In this document: one piece after another, positions 40,708 through 50,190 of the stretch
Layout: every line of letters begins with the position of its first letter
Numbering within the stretch: the stretch's first letter is position 1
NCBI RefSeq assembly: GCF_019721995.1
Contig: NZ_BLYC01000006.1
Location: 62,001 to 126,000 of the forward strand
Source of the DNA: Bathymodiolus japonicus methanotrophic gill symbiont
Lineage (GTDB): Bacteria > Pseudomonadota > Gammaproteobacteria > Methylococcales > Methylomonadaceae
DNA: 64,000 bases
Direction: 5' to 3'
Notes under the pieces: model-generated
The model's input: the letters and a program-made list of their open reading frames with translations, nothing else
Told to the model about the DNA's origin: nothing
The model's database searches: none
Position numbers and translations under genes: made by a program

Positions 40708-42377
40708 TAACTACTCAGCGAAGCTGAGTAGTTCAATGAAATTATAAAGCAAATTCAGGTAACTTTCCCTCAAAGACCAAGGTCATTGCCTGAGTTGCAC
40801 TTAGACCTTGTTTACGGCACGTTGATAAATACCCTCTAACACGACAAAATATCTCTGCACCCTTGGTACTACGAAAGCAGCCGGATATTTTCTGTTGAAC
40901 CTTGGTCATCCGAATCGAATTTTCTGCGGCATTATTGGTAAATGGCACCCAGGTATTTGTCATGAAGCGCAAGACATCCTCTTCATAATTAATCAGCCTT
41001 TCCAGTAAGTTTCTAGCTTTACTGCGTTTTATTCGCTCCCGTTTTACTTCTTTAGGCTTATCGGGTGGTGGGCATTCGATCTCCGCTTTGCCAAGTAATT
41101 CTCTGTATTGTACCTTCCATTTTTCTGCTTCTTTATGTAGTAGCATGCCACCTGCTTCATTGACGGCATCATTCATTTTTTCAAGTAGTCGTTTCATTTC
41201 AAGCGCCCACTCCTGTTTATCCTGCTCCCAGGCGCGCGTTAATTCCCTCAAATGATGTGCATTACAAAGCGAATGAGTACAATCATATTTATAGTAGGGC
41301 TTCCAATGATCATGACATAAAATCCCATGAAAATGGGGTAAAATACCAATGTCATTCATTGCCTCTGTGCCACGTTTGGCATGGGGAAAGAAGTGTGTCC
41401 ACTGAACATTGGAGGCCCCATGTAGCCAATGGCGCTTACCATTAATATTAATGCCTGTTTCATCCGCATGAATGCACGCTGATTCGACTAAGTGTTCTTT
41501 ACTGATAGTTTCAAACCCAGCCAACTTCTCATAGGCCAGTTCATTGAAATTATAGATAGAGCCTTCACTAATCGGCATACCTAATTGATCAGCGAAATAC
41601 TCCTGTATTCGGTTGTAGGGCAATAACTGATATTGCGAAAGATAAACCACATGGGCTTTTATCCCATTACCATATTGCGCAGCCTTAGTAACCTCATCTG
41701 GAAAAGGAGCGATAAAACACTGACCTTTTCCATTTATCAACCGTTGCGCCTGGTATTCTGTCACTACCCTTGAGATATCAATATCGAATACCTGGCGTGT
41801 TTCAAAGCCATCTGCCGTGTATCGCCCTTTTGGCAAGGTACGGCGATCAATGGTAATGATCTCGATTTCATCCGGGTCATCTATTTTTTGGAGTGTCGTG
41901 CCGACATGCGATTTTTGTCCGCCAGAAGGCTTATCTGATTTTTTTCGATTCCCTTTTTTACGGTTGGGATCACTTGCAGGTGGTTTACTGCTATTTTTGC
42001 TGTTCAGTGTCACTCGATTGAGTAATACCGTGACTAATAATAGAATCACTTCCAGTGCTGATTTTAGCGCAGGCGATATATCACGCTCAGTTTCAAGTAA
42101 CTGTTTGGCATGACTGATTGCGGAATCAACATCGATGAAGTCTATTTTCAAAGGGTAACCTGTATTGCTTTAAGGACAGGCTTATTATCTCATGGGTTTT
42201 AAATCCCGAATTTTCCTTGTTTTAAGCGATTGTAAGGCGAATAAAAAAGTTCTTCGAGGTCGTAGATGTTTAAGGGGACATTTTGTGATGACTATAGCGA
42301 TAGAAGCAATAAAGCGTGGATTAATCGACTGTTGGGCAGTTTACTAAAAATCACAAAAACCAGACTAAAACCCTGTC
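40708..42377 (-). mobile_element. IS66-family element, copy 1, right end lost
   Basis: Begins GTAACTACTCAGCGAAGCTG; these first bases form a perfect hairpin (AACTACTCAGC-GAA-GCTGAGTAGTT). It carries only the large transposase, with no small TnpA/TnpB. It diverges from copy 2 after CCCTGTCA at 42377, where a MITE starts. Confidence 0.88.
40742..42151 (-). CDS. tnpC: IS66-family transposase (TnpC type)
   Basis: 469 residues. An N-terminal leucine-rich helix (LLLVTVLLNRVTLN) and a NSSKPPASDPNRKKGNRKK linker are typical of IS66 TnpC. The DDE core has CIHADETGININGKRHWLH (Asp), GILCHDHWKPYYKY (Asp) and NNAAENSIRMTKVQQK (Glu). The C-terminal tail SATQAMTLVFEG is typical. Intact. Confidence 0.95.
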   Translation of the reverse strand: MKIDFIDVDSAISHAKQLLETERDISPALKSALEVILLLVTVLLNRVTLNSKNSSKPPASDPNRKKGNRKKSDKPSGGQKSHVGTTLQKIDDPDEIEIITIDRRTLPKGRYTADGFETRQVFDIDISRVVTEYQAQRLINGKGQCFIAPFPDEVTKAAQYGNGIKAHVVYLSQYQLLPYNRIQEYFADQLGMPISEGSIYNFNELAYEKLAGFETISKEHLVESACIHADETGININGKRHWLHGASNVQWTHFFPHAKRGTEAMNDIGILPHFHGILCHDHWKPYYKYDCTHSLCNAHHLRELTRAWEQDKQEWALEMKRLLEKMNDAVNEAGGMLLHKEAEKWKVQYRELLGKAEIECPPPDKPKEVKRERIKRSKARNLLERLINYEEDVLRFMTNTWVPFTNNAAENSIRMTKVQQKISGCFRSTKGAEIFCRVRGYLSTCRKQGLSATQAMTLVFEGKLPEFAL

Positions 42378-42531
42378 ACTCGATGTTCAAGTTTTCAGCT
42401 ATAACTGGGCTAAGAAAAGTAAATTTTTCCGGCTTTGTTTTATAAGTGATTGATTTACAATGATGTTGATGCTTTCTTTGTCAGTAAAATTATCAATAAA
42501 ATCAATCAGTTAAAAAACTTGAACATCGAGT
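42378..42531. mobile_element. MITE with the termini of ISZ (about 154 bp)
   Basis: ACTCGATGTTCAAGTTTT at the left and AAAAACTTGAACATCGAGT at the right. The same terminus bounds ISZ at 55365-55384 (AAAAACTTGAACATCGAGTA), so this looks like a non-autonomous derivative of that IS4 element. There is no ORF inside. Confidence 0.75.
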
Positions 42532-42800
42532 AAAAGCGCTTATTCTTGATCTCAAACCCAAACAACGTATCAAGGCAACGCCAAAGATTAGATGTCATCG
42601 ACGACGTAAAGGGAACGAGAATAGACAGGATCGTGTAAACAAACAGAGAGGCTCGTTCGCGGCCTAAAGTGGTTTTGGAAAAATGATCTTGAAGCGGGAG
42701 TAAAATATCGCGTAAAATGAACATGAATGAGGCAGGTTTATTTATATAATCAATGTGTTATAAACTTTCATTATACACAAAACTAGGCCTCATTCACGAT
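42532..42800 (-). pseudogene. IS4-like transposase N-terminal remnant
   Basis: The minus strand reads FILRDILLPLQDHFSKTTLGRERASLFVYTILSILVPFTSS, an N-terminal transposase start with a hydrophobic segment, then decays. It ends with GCCTCATTCA/TGAATGAGGC bracketing about 60 bp. A related remnant is at 45570-45720. Confidence 0.55.
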
Positions 42801-42826
42801 TAACCTGTTGTTTTTAAAAATAATTC

Positions 42827-43002
42827 GTAACTACTCAGCGTGTTTTTTAACTTTAAAATCAAATGGATATATTTTAATTTAACCTTACTTTAGTCATTTT
42901 CACCTTTAAAAAGGGGTGAAAATTGGACTAAAATTCAGAGAGATACATTAATTATTATTTTAAATCAATCTGTTATGATTGTAAATTACGCTGAGTAGTT
43001 AC
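42827..43002. mobile_element. IS66-derived MITE (176 bp)
   Basis: GTAACTACTCAGCG and CGCTGAGTAGTTAC ends identical to IS66 in this window, flanked by AATAATTC on both sides, the 8-bp duplication typical of IS66. No ORF inside. An inner hairpin TTTTCACC...GGGGTGAAAA is present. Confidence 0.9.
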
Positions 43003-43255
43003 AATAATTCAAGGCTTTTAGTCAACGGAATGCCATTAATATTAGTAATACCTAATGCTTCAGAAAAATAAGCATTACCTGATATTCTTATGCTTTAAGA
43101 ACTAGGAAGCTTCAGATACCTTATATAACATAGTTTAATTAATGGCAGCCTCTGAGCTAGACATATCCTATAATATAAATGGCCTGATGTTTGCTTAAGC
43201 TAAACAAAAAACAATTTTCGTGCATTTTAAGCATTTATTTATGATCGGAGCTATT

Positions 43256-45352
43256 TTGAAAAAAAAGTTAAGTATTGCAATAGCCATTGCGTTAGTATTG
43301 CCGGTGCCTGGTTATGCAGAAACGGAGCAGTTAACAACCATTGTAGTTGAAGGAAGTAGTAATAGGCCGGGGGCTATGGCTATAGCACCTGATTCATCAG
43401 GCTTTAAAGATACCGCTGCATTATTGGAGCATATTCCCGGCGCCAATATTAATCGTAATGGTCCACTAACGGGAATTCCTCAATATCGTGGCATGTATGG
43501 CAATCGTATTAATGTAGAAATTGATGGTGCGAATATTAAAGAAGCAGGCGCCAATTCGATGGATACGGCTTTAAGCCATATTCCTGCTGTATTAACGGAG
43601 TCACTCACTGTTTATCGAGGTATTGCGCCTGTCAGTAGCGGTATTGAAACAGAAGGCGGCACCATGAACGTCAAAACTAAAAAAGGATATTTTGCTACTT
43701 CTGAAGGTGAAATTGAATCAAATGGCACACTTTCGTCGGGTTATAGTTCAGTTGATAATGGTTATTTTGTTTCCGGGTTCTCTTCCCTGGCGAATGAAAA
43801 TCATAAAATCCGTTTTGGCATGAGTAAGGAAGAGGGCAATGATTACAAATACAATGAGCGTGATGGTAAAAAAGTTGTACCCACAAGCTATGATCGTCAA
43901 GCCATCATTGCCGGATATGATTATCAACGCAACGGGCATGAGTTAAGTCTAAATTATACCAATAACTATACGAGAAATTCTGGTGCGCCTGCCTTACCGA
44001 TGGATATTGTTTACATAAAAAGTAGTATTTACAATGTGGATTACAATTGGGATCTTGGACAAGGTTATGAGCTGAAAACCAAATTCTTTTACCAAAACTC
44101 AGATCATTTAATGGATAATAATTCATTGCGAATGCCTATGATGACAAAAGGCGCTCCCAGGCTCATGCAGAACCAGACCAATGTTCAAGGTGGAGGCTGG
44201 GATATTGCCTTGCTAATGCCTTTATTTTCAGGAGAATTTAGTACTGGATTTACGGGCGATACTTCATTCCATAATTCTGATGTCACTATGAATATGGCGA
44301 TGATGCCAATGAACATGAATATTCAGAACTTTAATAATGCTAATCGTTCCCGGTATAGTTTTTTTGGTGAATGGAAAGGTGATATTGCGGATAAATTATC
44401 CACTGAACTAGGGCTTCGATATACCTACACAACTGCGGATGCAGATAATGTATCAACGACTAATATGAGGCTGAAGCCAGCGGCAGCAAGGTTCAATAGT
44501 AAAGGTCATAGCAAAGATTTTCATAATGTCGACTTAACCGCTATTTTACGTTACGCCATGCGTGACGATTTAGATTTTGAGATTGGTTTTGCCAGAAAGA
44601 ATACGGCACCCTCTTATCAAGAGCTCTACTTATGGGCCCCTTCCCAGGCAACTGGGGGTTTGGCTGATGGAAGAACTTATGTAGGTAATTTAGACTTAAG
44701 CAGTGAAACAGCGTACCAGTTTGAGTTAGGTATGGAGTGGCATACAGATAATATTTATTTTGCACCTCGTGCTTTTTATCATTATATAAATAATTATATT
44801 CAGGGTACACCATCGACACTCAATCAGCTGCAACCGAGCTGTCCAACATTGAGTGCAAGTTGTCCAGTGTTGGAGTTTAATAATATTGAAGCTCAGATAT
44901 ATGGTGTTGATGTAGAAGGTGGATATGAGATAACGGATTGGTTGCGTTTTGATGCCGGTTTAAATTATGTTAGTGGTGAGCGCCTTGATGGCCCAAAGGG
45001 CAATTTATACAGAATAGCACCATTTAATGGCCGTACGCAATTAACCTTTAATTATGCAGGATTTACTACTTCAATTGAGGGTATTTACTATGCTGCACAA
45101 AATAAAGTCGCCGATTATAACAATGAGCGTACAACGCCCAATTATCAAATCATGAACCTTCGTGCCAGTTATGAGCCATTTGATGGATTTGTAATTGGTT
45201 CCGGGATCGAAAATATTATTGATGCAACAAATTTTAATCACTTAGGTGGTTATTACACTCCCATGTCTGATCCCACGAATGGTTTAACTCAAGGGCAAAG
45301 GATTCCATTACAAGGCCGTAATTATTATGTGACTTTGGCTTACCAGTGGTAA
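43256..45352 (+). CDS. TonB-dependent outer-membrane receptor, probably copper type (OprC/NosA-like)
   Basis: About 699 residues. The signal peptide KKKLSIAIAIALVLPVPGYA precedes TTIVVEGSS (TonB-box region). The plug has LLEHIPGANINRNGPLTGIPQYRGMYGNRINVEIDG, close in layout to copper receptors of the OprC/NosA type. The barrel carries Met-rich loops (SLRMPMMTKGAPRLM; MNMAMMPMNMNIQNF), suggesting Cu binding, and ends in the outer-membrane signature YVTLAYQW. I chose TTG 43256 because GGAG lies 5 bp upstream; ATG 43241 and GTG 43220 are in frame. It is flanked by IS debris on both sides. Confidence 0.88.
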   Translation: MKKKLSIAIAIALVLPVPGYAETEQLTTIVVEGSSNRPGAMAIAPDSSGFKDTAALLEHIPGANINRNGPLTGIPQYRGMYGNRINVEIDGANIKEAGANSMDTALSHIPAVLTESLTVYRGIAPVSSGIETEGGTMNVKTKKGYFATSEGEIESNGTLSSGYSSVDNGYFVSGFSSLANENHKIRFGMSKEEGNDYKYNERDGKKVVPTSYDRQAIIAGYDYQRNGHELSLNYTNNYTRNSGAPALPMDIVYIKSSIYNVDYNWDLGQGYELKTKFFYQNSDHLMDNNSLRMPMMTKGAPRLMQNQTNVQGGGWDIALLMPLFSGEFSTGFTGDTSFHNSDVTMNMAMMPMNMNIQNFNNANRSRYSFFGEWKGDIADKLSTELGLRYTYTTADADNVSTTNMRLKPAAARFNSKGHSKDFHNVDLTAILRYAMRDDLDFEIGFARKNTAPSYQELYLWAPSQATGGLADGRTYVGNLDLSSETAYQFELGMEWHTDNIYFAPRAFYHYINNYIQGTPSTLNQLQPSCPTLSASCPVLEFNNIEAQIYGVDVEGGYEITDWLRFDAGLNYVSGERLDGPKGNLYRIAPFNGRTQLTFNYAGFTTSIEGIYYAAQNKVADYNNERTTPNYQIMNLRASYEPFDGFVIGSGIENIIDATNFNHLGGYYTPMSDPTNGLTQGQRIPLQGRNYYVTLAYQW

Positions 45353-45945
45353 CATTTATATGTTTCGGAAAAACAAAGTTTCGATTAATTATTCTTGATT
45401 TTCTACAAAAACCAAAACTTTAATTTTTGGCCTATATTTGTCCAGAATAGTTTTTTACTGAAGTTTCCTGGTTTTTAAAGCATAACAACATTAGCTAATG
45501 CTTATTTTTGCGGAACAATAGTAATATCAAGTATTAAAATAATATTCCGGTTAAAAACAACAGGGTAATGATGAATGAGGCCTGGCTTTAGTGTATTATG
45601 AAAGGTTCTAACACACTGAGCATACAAACAAAATGGCCTCATTCAGATTTGTTTTTACGCGATATTTTATCCCCGCTTCAAGGTCATTTTTTCGAAACTA
45701 CTTTAGGAGCTTGCACGGAATAAGTTTGGTACACCGTTACGCTGGCACAGGATTTTTGTTCGTATTCAAGACGTAGTAACAGGCGCATAGCAGACTACAT
45801 AAAGTTACTACAACGCAGAAGACGGACAAAAAGACCAGCCGTTTTGGATGATGTGTGTTTCCATCTCCCTAAGCGCTTTTATACTTTCATGACTACTCCA
45901 TGTCAATCAGCATCGATAATGTTTCGCTTTAAGTTCGTAGTCGCT
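45353..45945. other. Gene-poor debris with an IS4-like N-terminal remnant
   Basis: At 45458 a lone ACTGAAGTTTCC recalls a MITE C end. At 45570-45720 TGAATGAGGCC...GGCCTCATTCA precedes LFLRDILSPLQGHFFETTLG, a relative of the transposase start at 42532-42800. Nothing is recognised from 45721 to 45945. Confidence 0.5.
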
Positions 45946-46280
45946 TTACTCTATCAACAATTTAGCAAGTGACTTTATTTCTTCAATTTCTTTTTGCTTT
46001 ACTCTCTCTATAAATACCGCTTCTCGTTCGCTAAAATCGAGTGACTTTAATTGATGTACTAAAACCGCTGTCCTTTGGTTTTTAATTGCTCAGGTAATAC
46101 CACTTCTAGTTTAATACCTCTCACGGTACTTGATATAGGTGCAATAAAAGCTAGCCCAGTATGTTTATTAAAAATTTTTCTTGAAATAACATACGCAGGC
46201 CTGCGCTTCATAATCTCTTTACCGCTACTTGGGTCAAAACTTATCCAGACAATATCGCCTTGCTCTGGAAAATAATCCAT
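45946..46280 (-). pseudogene. mazF: MazF/PemK-type toxin, frameshifted near the C-terminus
   Basis: MDYFPEQGDIVWISFDPSSGKEIMKRRPAYVISR is a classical MazF start, followed by GLAFIAPISS and EVVLPEQLKTKG. A frameshift near 46060 then moves the normal end VLVHQLKSLDFSEREAVFIERV into another frame (stop at 45946). It overlaps the mazE stop by TAATG. MazF toxins are sequence-specific mRNA interferases; this copy is probably inactive. Confidence 0.85.
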
Positions 46281-46416
46281 TAAATTTCTTTCCCAACTAC
46301 AGGACTATTTAACCATTGCTTATCTTCCTCGGTTAAACTCAGTGCGGATTTAGGGCTGCCATCTAAAATCGCTTGTAGTGTTAAACTTTCTTTTACAGGT
46401 GTTAATATTATTCTAT
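46280..46416 (-). pseudogene. mazE: MazE-type antitoxin, C-terminal part
   Basis: The minus strand reads RIILTPVKESLTLQAILDGSPKS ... WLNSPVVGKEI and stops overlapping mazF. The AbrB-like N-terminal half is cut off by MITE C at 46417. This is the toxin-binding half of the antitoxin. Confidence 0.8.
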
Positions 46417-46620
46417 CTGAAGTTTCCCAATAATTATTTATGGTAAAATTGAAACTATGCTACAACTATATGAAAAAAACAGTCTTTTCATTCGTTTCAA
46501 ATGCTATTGCCTAAGGGGAATTAAGTAGGGGTTTGCTATAAACATGGCAAAACCACCTAAAATAAACCTCGATACACCAGCATTGTGTATTTCAGCTACT
46601 CAATAATTGGGAAACTTCAG
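46417..46620 (+). mobile_element. MITE C, copy 5 (204 bp) in mazE
   Basis: Ends CTGAAGTTTCCC and GGGAAACTTCAG, flanked by TTATTCTAT on both sides. It splits the mazE reading frame. Confidence 0.93.
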
Positions 46621-46639
46621 TTATTCTATTATCCTGAAT

Positions 46640-47453
46640 TCAAGTCATAAGTACATAACCCAATAAATTTTTCATATTTATCCCAGTCAGCTCTTCAAAT
46701 ACCTCATAAGGTGTTTTGTAATTGAGACACTTTTTAGGGCGACTATTTAGCTTATCAACGGCTATAAAAACCTCAGGGAAATACTGTCTTAATAAGCCAT
46801 TAGCATTCTCATTTTGCCCTCTTTCCCAAGAGCTGTAGGGAGTCGCAAAATACGTATCACAACCTAGTGCTTCTGCTATTTTTTCATGCATGGTAAACTC
46901 TTTCCCGTTATCAAAAGTAATTGTTTTAACAAAGCTTTTTATAGGATCAAGCATTAAAATAGTTGCGTCTAATACATATTGAGCCTTTTTCCCCGCTAAA
47001 GGGAAGGCCAACCGTAATTTAGAGACTCGCTCATCCAACGTTACAATCGCCCCTTTGTGATTTTTCCCAATGATTGTATCTGCCTCCCAATCACCTATAC
47101 GCTTACGGTTGTTGACCTCTTCAGGACGCTCATCTATATCGACTCTATTAGGGATTCCTGTCCTATTATGGGCTGACCCATACCGCTTGCGATAGGTTTT
47201 GTTCTGATGCCGAAGATGCTTGTATAGTTCACCCCCTGCCTTTTGTCCGCCAGAATATGCTGGTAGATTGTTTCATGATGAAGACTAATTATACCCTCTT
47301 GTTTTAACCGCCCTGCAATCTGCTCAGGACTCCAGTCATCCTCAATGCGAACATTAACAATGCCTTTTATTTCATCCGTTAATTTAACCTCTTTAGGCTT
47401 GTTTTTGTGTCGTTCTTGGGCAAAATCTTCTGCTTGTTTATGCCTGTAGCCTC
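46640..47453 (-). mobile_element. IS30-family transposase remnant
   Basis: Minus-strand pieces: YRHKQAEDFAQERHKNKPK and IEDDWSPEQIAGRLKQEGIISLHHETIYQ near 47270-47450, then a frameshift near 47235, then RIGDWEADTIIGKNHKGAIVTLDERVSK, TITFDNGKEF and YFATPYSSWERGQNENANGLLRQYFP to 46640. This is the IS30 DDE order. The N-terminal part is cut by an A element. Confidence 0.85.
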
Positions 47454-47748
47454 CGCTGAAAATCCTGGAAACGGAGCTTTAGCGAAGTGAAGATTTTTAG
47501 TCCGCGATAGCCGTAGGGCCGTTGTTTTGTCGGAGTCTGAGCGTTAGCGAAGGTGGAGACAAAATAAAAGGCCATCCGACACGGCGTCAAGTCATTTGGA
47601 GCCTATGTTCCGACCCCTTGTTGGGTCGGGACGAGGTGACGAGGACGAATCGGGGCCGCCGGAGGCATAAGTGGTCGCGTTAAGTTTTTGCTGCTTGCTT
47701 GGGTTGGGATGCCCAAAACAAGCTTTCGCAAAAATAGCGACTCCCCGA
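47454..47748 (+). mobile_element. Element A, copy 6 (295 bp) at the IS30 remnant
   Basis: CGCTGAAAATCCTGG to GACTCCCCGA, full length. It lies between the IS30 remnant and IS630 copy 2 and is close to copy 1 in sequence (GGAGCTTTAGCG variant). Confidence 0.9.
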
Positions 47749-47781
47749 TGTAAATTGTTTGGTAGCTGTTTACTTTACACC

Positions 47782-49213
47782 TATAGACTTTCAGAAAATT
47801 AATTTCCGAACAAACAAAAACGACAGAGGGGAAACTGGCTTATAATTTTCGTCCCAACACTAACGGAAACAGTCAAAAATGGTATCCCTCACTTTTTCAA
47901 AGTCAATTGTAGACCGACTAAAAAAAAATATGGCGACAGCTCTCAAGCTAAGTAATATTCGTTTATATCGATTAACTCAAGCTCTACTCTGGTTCAGTGA
48001 ATGCATGGGAATCAAAGAAATAGCACGCCTAATGGGAGTCTGTGAAAAAACCATTATAAATTGGCTGAAAACATTCATGCATAAAGGTGTCGGTTGGTTA
48101 ATAGGGCAACACTATCAAGGACGTGGTCGGAAGTCAAAGTTAACTAAAGACCAGAAAAATAAATTGGTTGAGTTGATAAAGAAAGGCCCAGAAGACAATG
48201 GATTTCATTGTGGAATATGGAATACTGCGATGATTGCCGAGCTTATTTGGTTAAAATTTGAAGTTCGTTATAACTTGAACTACTTATCAAGCCTAATGAA
48301 AAAACTGGGCTTCAGTTATCAAAAAGCTCGTTTTGTGACTGATCGCCAAGAAGAAGAAAAGTACGAGCTTGAAAGAAAAACGTGGCTGGAAGAAACATTG
48401 CCTGCCATTATGGAAAAGGCGGTAGAAGAAAAGAGTGTCGTTTTATTCGGTGATGAGGTGTCATTTGCTATGTGGGGTTCATTGGCACGAACCTGGGCTC
48501 CAATAGGAGAGCAACCCACAGTGAAAACATCAGGGATTCGAAAAGGGTTGAAAATGTTTGGTACGATCGAACTCGAAGGAGGGAGTTTTCAATACCGAGA
48601 ATCATTGGCTTATGAGATAAAACCAAAGTCACTTAGACTTTTAAAAGAAGCTGGGCTGCCTCAAGAATTTTTAGCTATTCTTAAAAGCTTAAAAAATGAG
48701 AAATATCCAACACAGAAGCTTTTTATGGAAGCGATATATTCTATTGCCGACAACGTCTTAATCGAGAGTTATAAGCCAATGATATTACAACACGCTGAAA
48801 CATCTGGGCGTTTTAATGGTGAAAGCTATGTTGAGTTTTTAACACAATTGCTGGCTTATTATAAAGGCAAGATTATTCTAATTGAAGATGGTGCCCCGTA
48901 TCATGGAAGCGGTGTTATTAAGGAATTTAAGTTAGCTAATGTAGATCGTTTGACAGTAGAACGTCTCCCTGCGTTCTCGCCGGATTTTAATCCGATTGAG
49001 AAATTATGGAAAAATACGAAACGCGATTCGACTCATATGAAGTATTTTAAAACTTTTGAAGATCTTCATGATTCAGTTGTGCAAACTTTTAACACTTATA
49101 TGCATGATGCCAGTAAAGTGATTTGTGTTATGCAAAAATTGCGGGAAGATTTCGTTGTTACCGCCTAAGTTTAAGCGCTCCAAATTTGGAAATTATTTAT
49201 CTGAGAAACTATA
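47782..49213 (+). mobile_element. IS630-family element, copy 2
   Basis: Same ends as copy 1 in opposite orientation, flanked by TA. It separates an antitoxin remnant (49214) from the IS30 and mazF debris. Confidence 0.92.
47879..49168 (+). CDS. IS630-family transposase
   Basis: 429 residues, differing from 36949-38238 by apparently one residue (SNIRLY versus SNICLY). Helix-turn-helix and the three DDE motifs are intact. Near identity between copies implies recent movement. Confidence 0.95.
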   Translation: MVSLTFSKSIVDRLKKNMATALKLSNIRLYRLTQALLWFSECMGIKEIARLMGVCEKTIINWLKTFMHKGVGWLIGQHYQGRGRKSKLTKDQKNKLVELIKKGPEDNGFHCGIWNTAMIAELIWLKFEVRYNLNYLSSLMKKLGFSYQKARFVTDRQEEEKYELERKTWLEETLPAIMEKAVEEKSVVLFGDEVSFAMWGSLARTWAPIGEQPTVKTSGIRKGLKMFGTIELEGGSFQYRESLAYEIKPKSLRLLKEAGLPQEFLAILKSLKNEKYPTQKLFMEAIYSIADNVLIESYKPMILQHAETSGRFNGESYVEFLTQLLAYYKGKIILIEDGAPYHGSGVIKEFKLANVDRLTVERLPAFSPDFNPIEKLWKNTKRDSTHMKYFKTFEDLHDSVVQTFNTYMHDASKVICVMQKLREDFVVTA

Positions 49214-49407
49214 GGTCTTGTCTTAATTCAACAGGTGTTAGTCTAGCCAATACTTGCAGAGGGTTATGCACTTATTATACGAATTCAGGTATCTTCAATT
49301 GATAAGTCTAGTGATGCACCTGTTTCCAACGCTAAGGTTCTGAGTATAACTTTAGGAATGCTAATAATATTAGCTCCCCCTGATTGTCTTATCGCAACTT
49401 GTGTCAT
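49214..49407 (-). pseudogene. AbrB/MazE-family antitoxin remnant
   Basis: Starts at ATG 49407 with AGAGG upstream: MTQVAIRQSGGANIISIPKV ... ALETGASLDLSIEDT, then a stop. A second frame holds LQVLARLTPVELRP, like the C-terminus of ChpS/PemI antitoxins (LxxLLAxITPEN), so a frameshift has split it. IS630 follows where the toxin gene would be. Confidence 0.7.
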
Positions 49408-49423
49408 TACTATTCCTCTCAAA

Positions 49424-49443
49424 TGTTATACTAAAATATAACA
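49424..49443. promoter_or_regulatory. Palindromic operator upstream of the antitoxin remnant
   Basis: TGTTATA-CTAAAA-TATAACA, a 7-bp inverted repeat about 17 bp before the antitoxin ATG and overlapping likely -10 sequence. Position and symmetry fit toxin-antitoxin autoregulation. Confidence 0.55.
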
Positions 49444-49492
49444 TTGTCATTTGGATTTAACAAGTTTTGCTGCAATGGAATTCGAAAAAATA

Positions 49493-50176
49493 TTAGCCAC
49501 ACTTACTTTCACCACAATTCAGACAAGTCATACAACCATCCATTAACACTAGAGCTTTAGCCTGACACTTTGTACATAGCTGAGCCTGTTCCGGGAAGTT
49601 ATCACTTTCATTAGCCTGTCCACCATGCTTGGCTTCAAATTCTTTGCGTTTTTCAGCAAGAAATTGCTTTTGGTGCGCTTCGATTTCCATGTCTTTTAAC
49701 ATGCCGATCTGCTTCATATGCTGCTCAATCGCATGACCGATTTCAGCGACCAGGGAGGGCATATACACGCCGCCTTTCTTGAAATAACCACCTTTGGGAT
49801 CAAATACGGCTTTTAGCTCTTCGACCATAAAAGTGATATCGCCACCTTTACGAAATACGGCAGAAATAACTCGGGTTAATGCGAGTACCCATTGAAAGTG
49901 CTCCATATTTTTTGAATTGATAAACACTTCGTAGGGGCGGCGCTCTTCATGCTCTGTGCCCATATTTAGGATCACGTCATTAACGGTGATATACAGCGCA
50001 TGTTCTGATTGCGGGGTTTTAATTTTATAGGTAGAGCCAGATAACATTTCCGGACGTAACACATGTTCATCCATTTGAATGACATCCAGTGCCGCCGCTT
50101 CTTTTTCTGCTGCTTGCTGGTCTTCTTTGGTGATTACTTTATAGCCGACAATTTTTTTATCTATTTTTATGGTCAT
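49493..50176 (-). CDS. nrdJb: Class II ribonucleotide reductase subunit NrdJb
   Basis: 227 residues. The body is a TSCPD-type domain (NSKNMEHFQWVLALTRVISAVFRKGGDI). The C-terminus is a zinc-ribbon-like cysteine cluster (CTKCQAK ... CMTCLNCGESKCG), which would supply the redox-active cysteine pair that re-reduces the reductase active site. Layout and size match Pseudomonas NrdJb. It follows nrdJa by 14 bp. Confidence 0.88.
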   Translation of the reverse strand: MTIKIDKKIVGYKVITKEDQQAAEKEAAALDVIQMDEHVLRPEMLSGSTYKIKTPQSEHALYITVNDVILNMGTEHEERRPYEVFINSKNMEHFQWVLALTRVISAVFRKGGDITFMVEELKAVFDPKGGYFKKGGVYMPSLVAEIGHAIEQHMKQIGMLKDMEIEAHQKQFLAEKRKEFEAKHGGQANESDNFPEQAQLCTKCQAKALVLMDGCMTCLNCGESKCG

Positions 50177-50190
50177 TATTTTTTTTCGCC

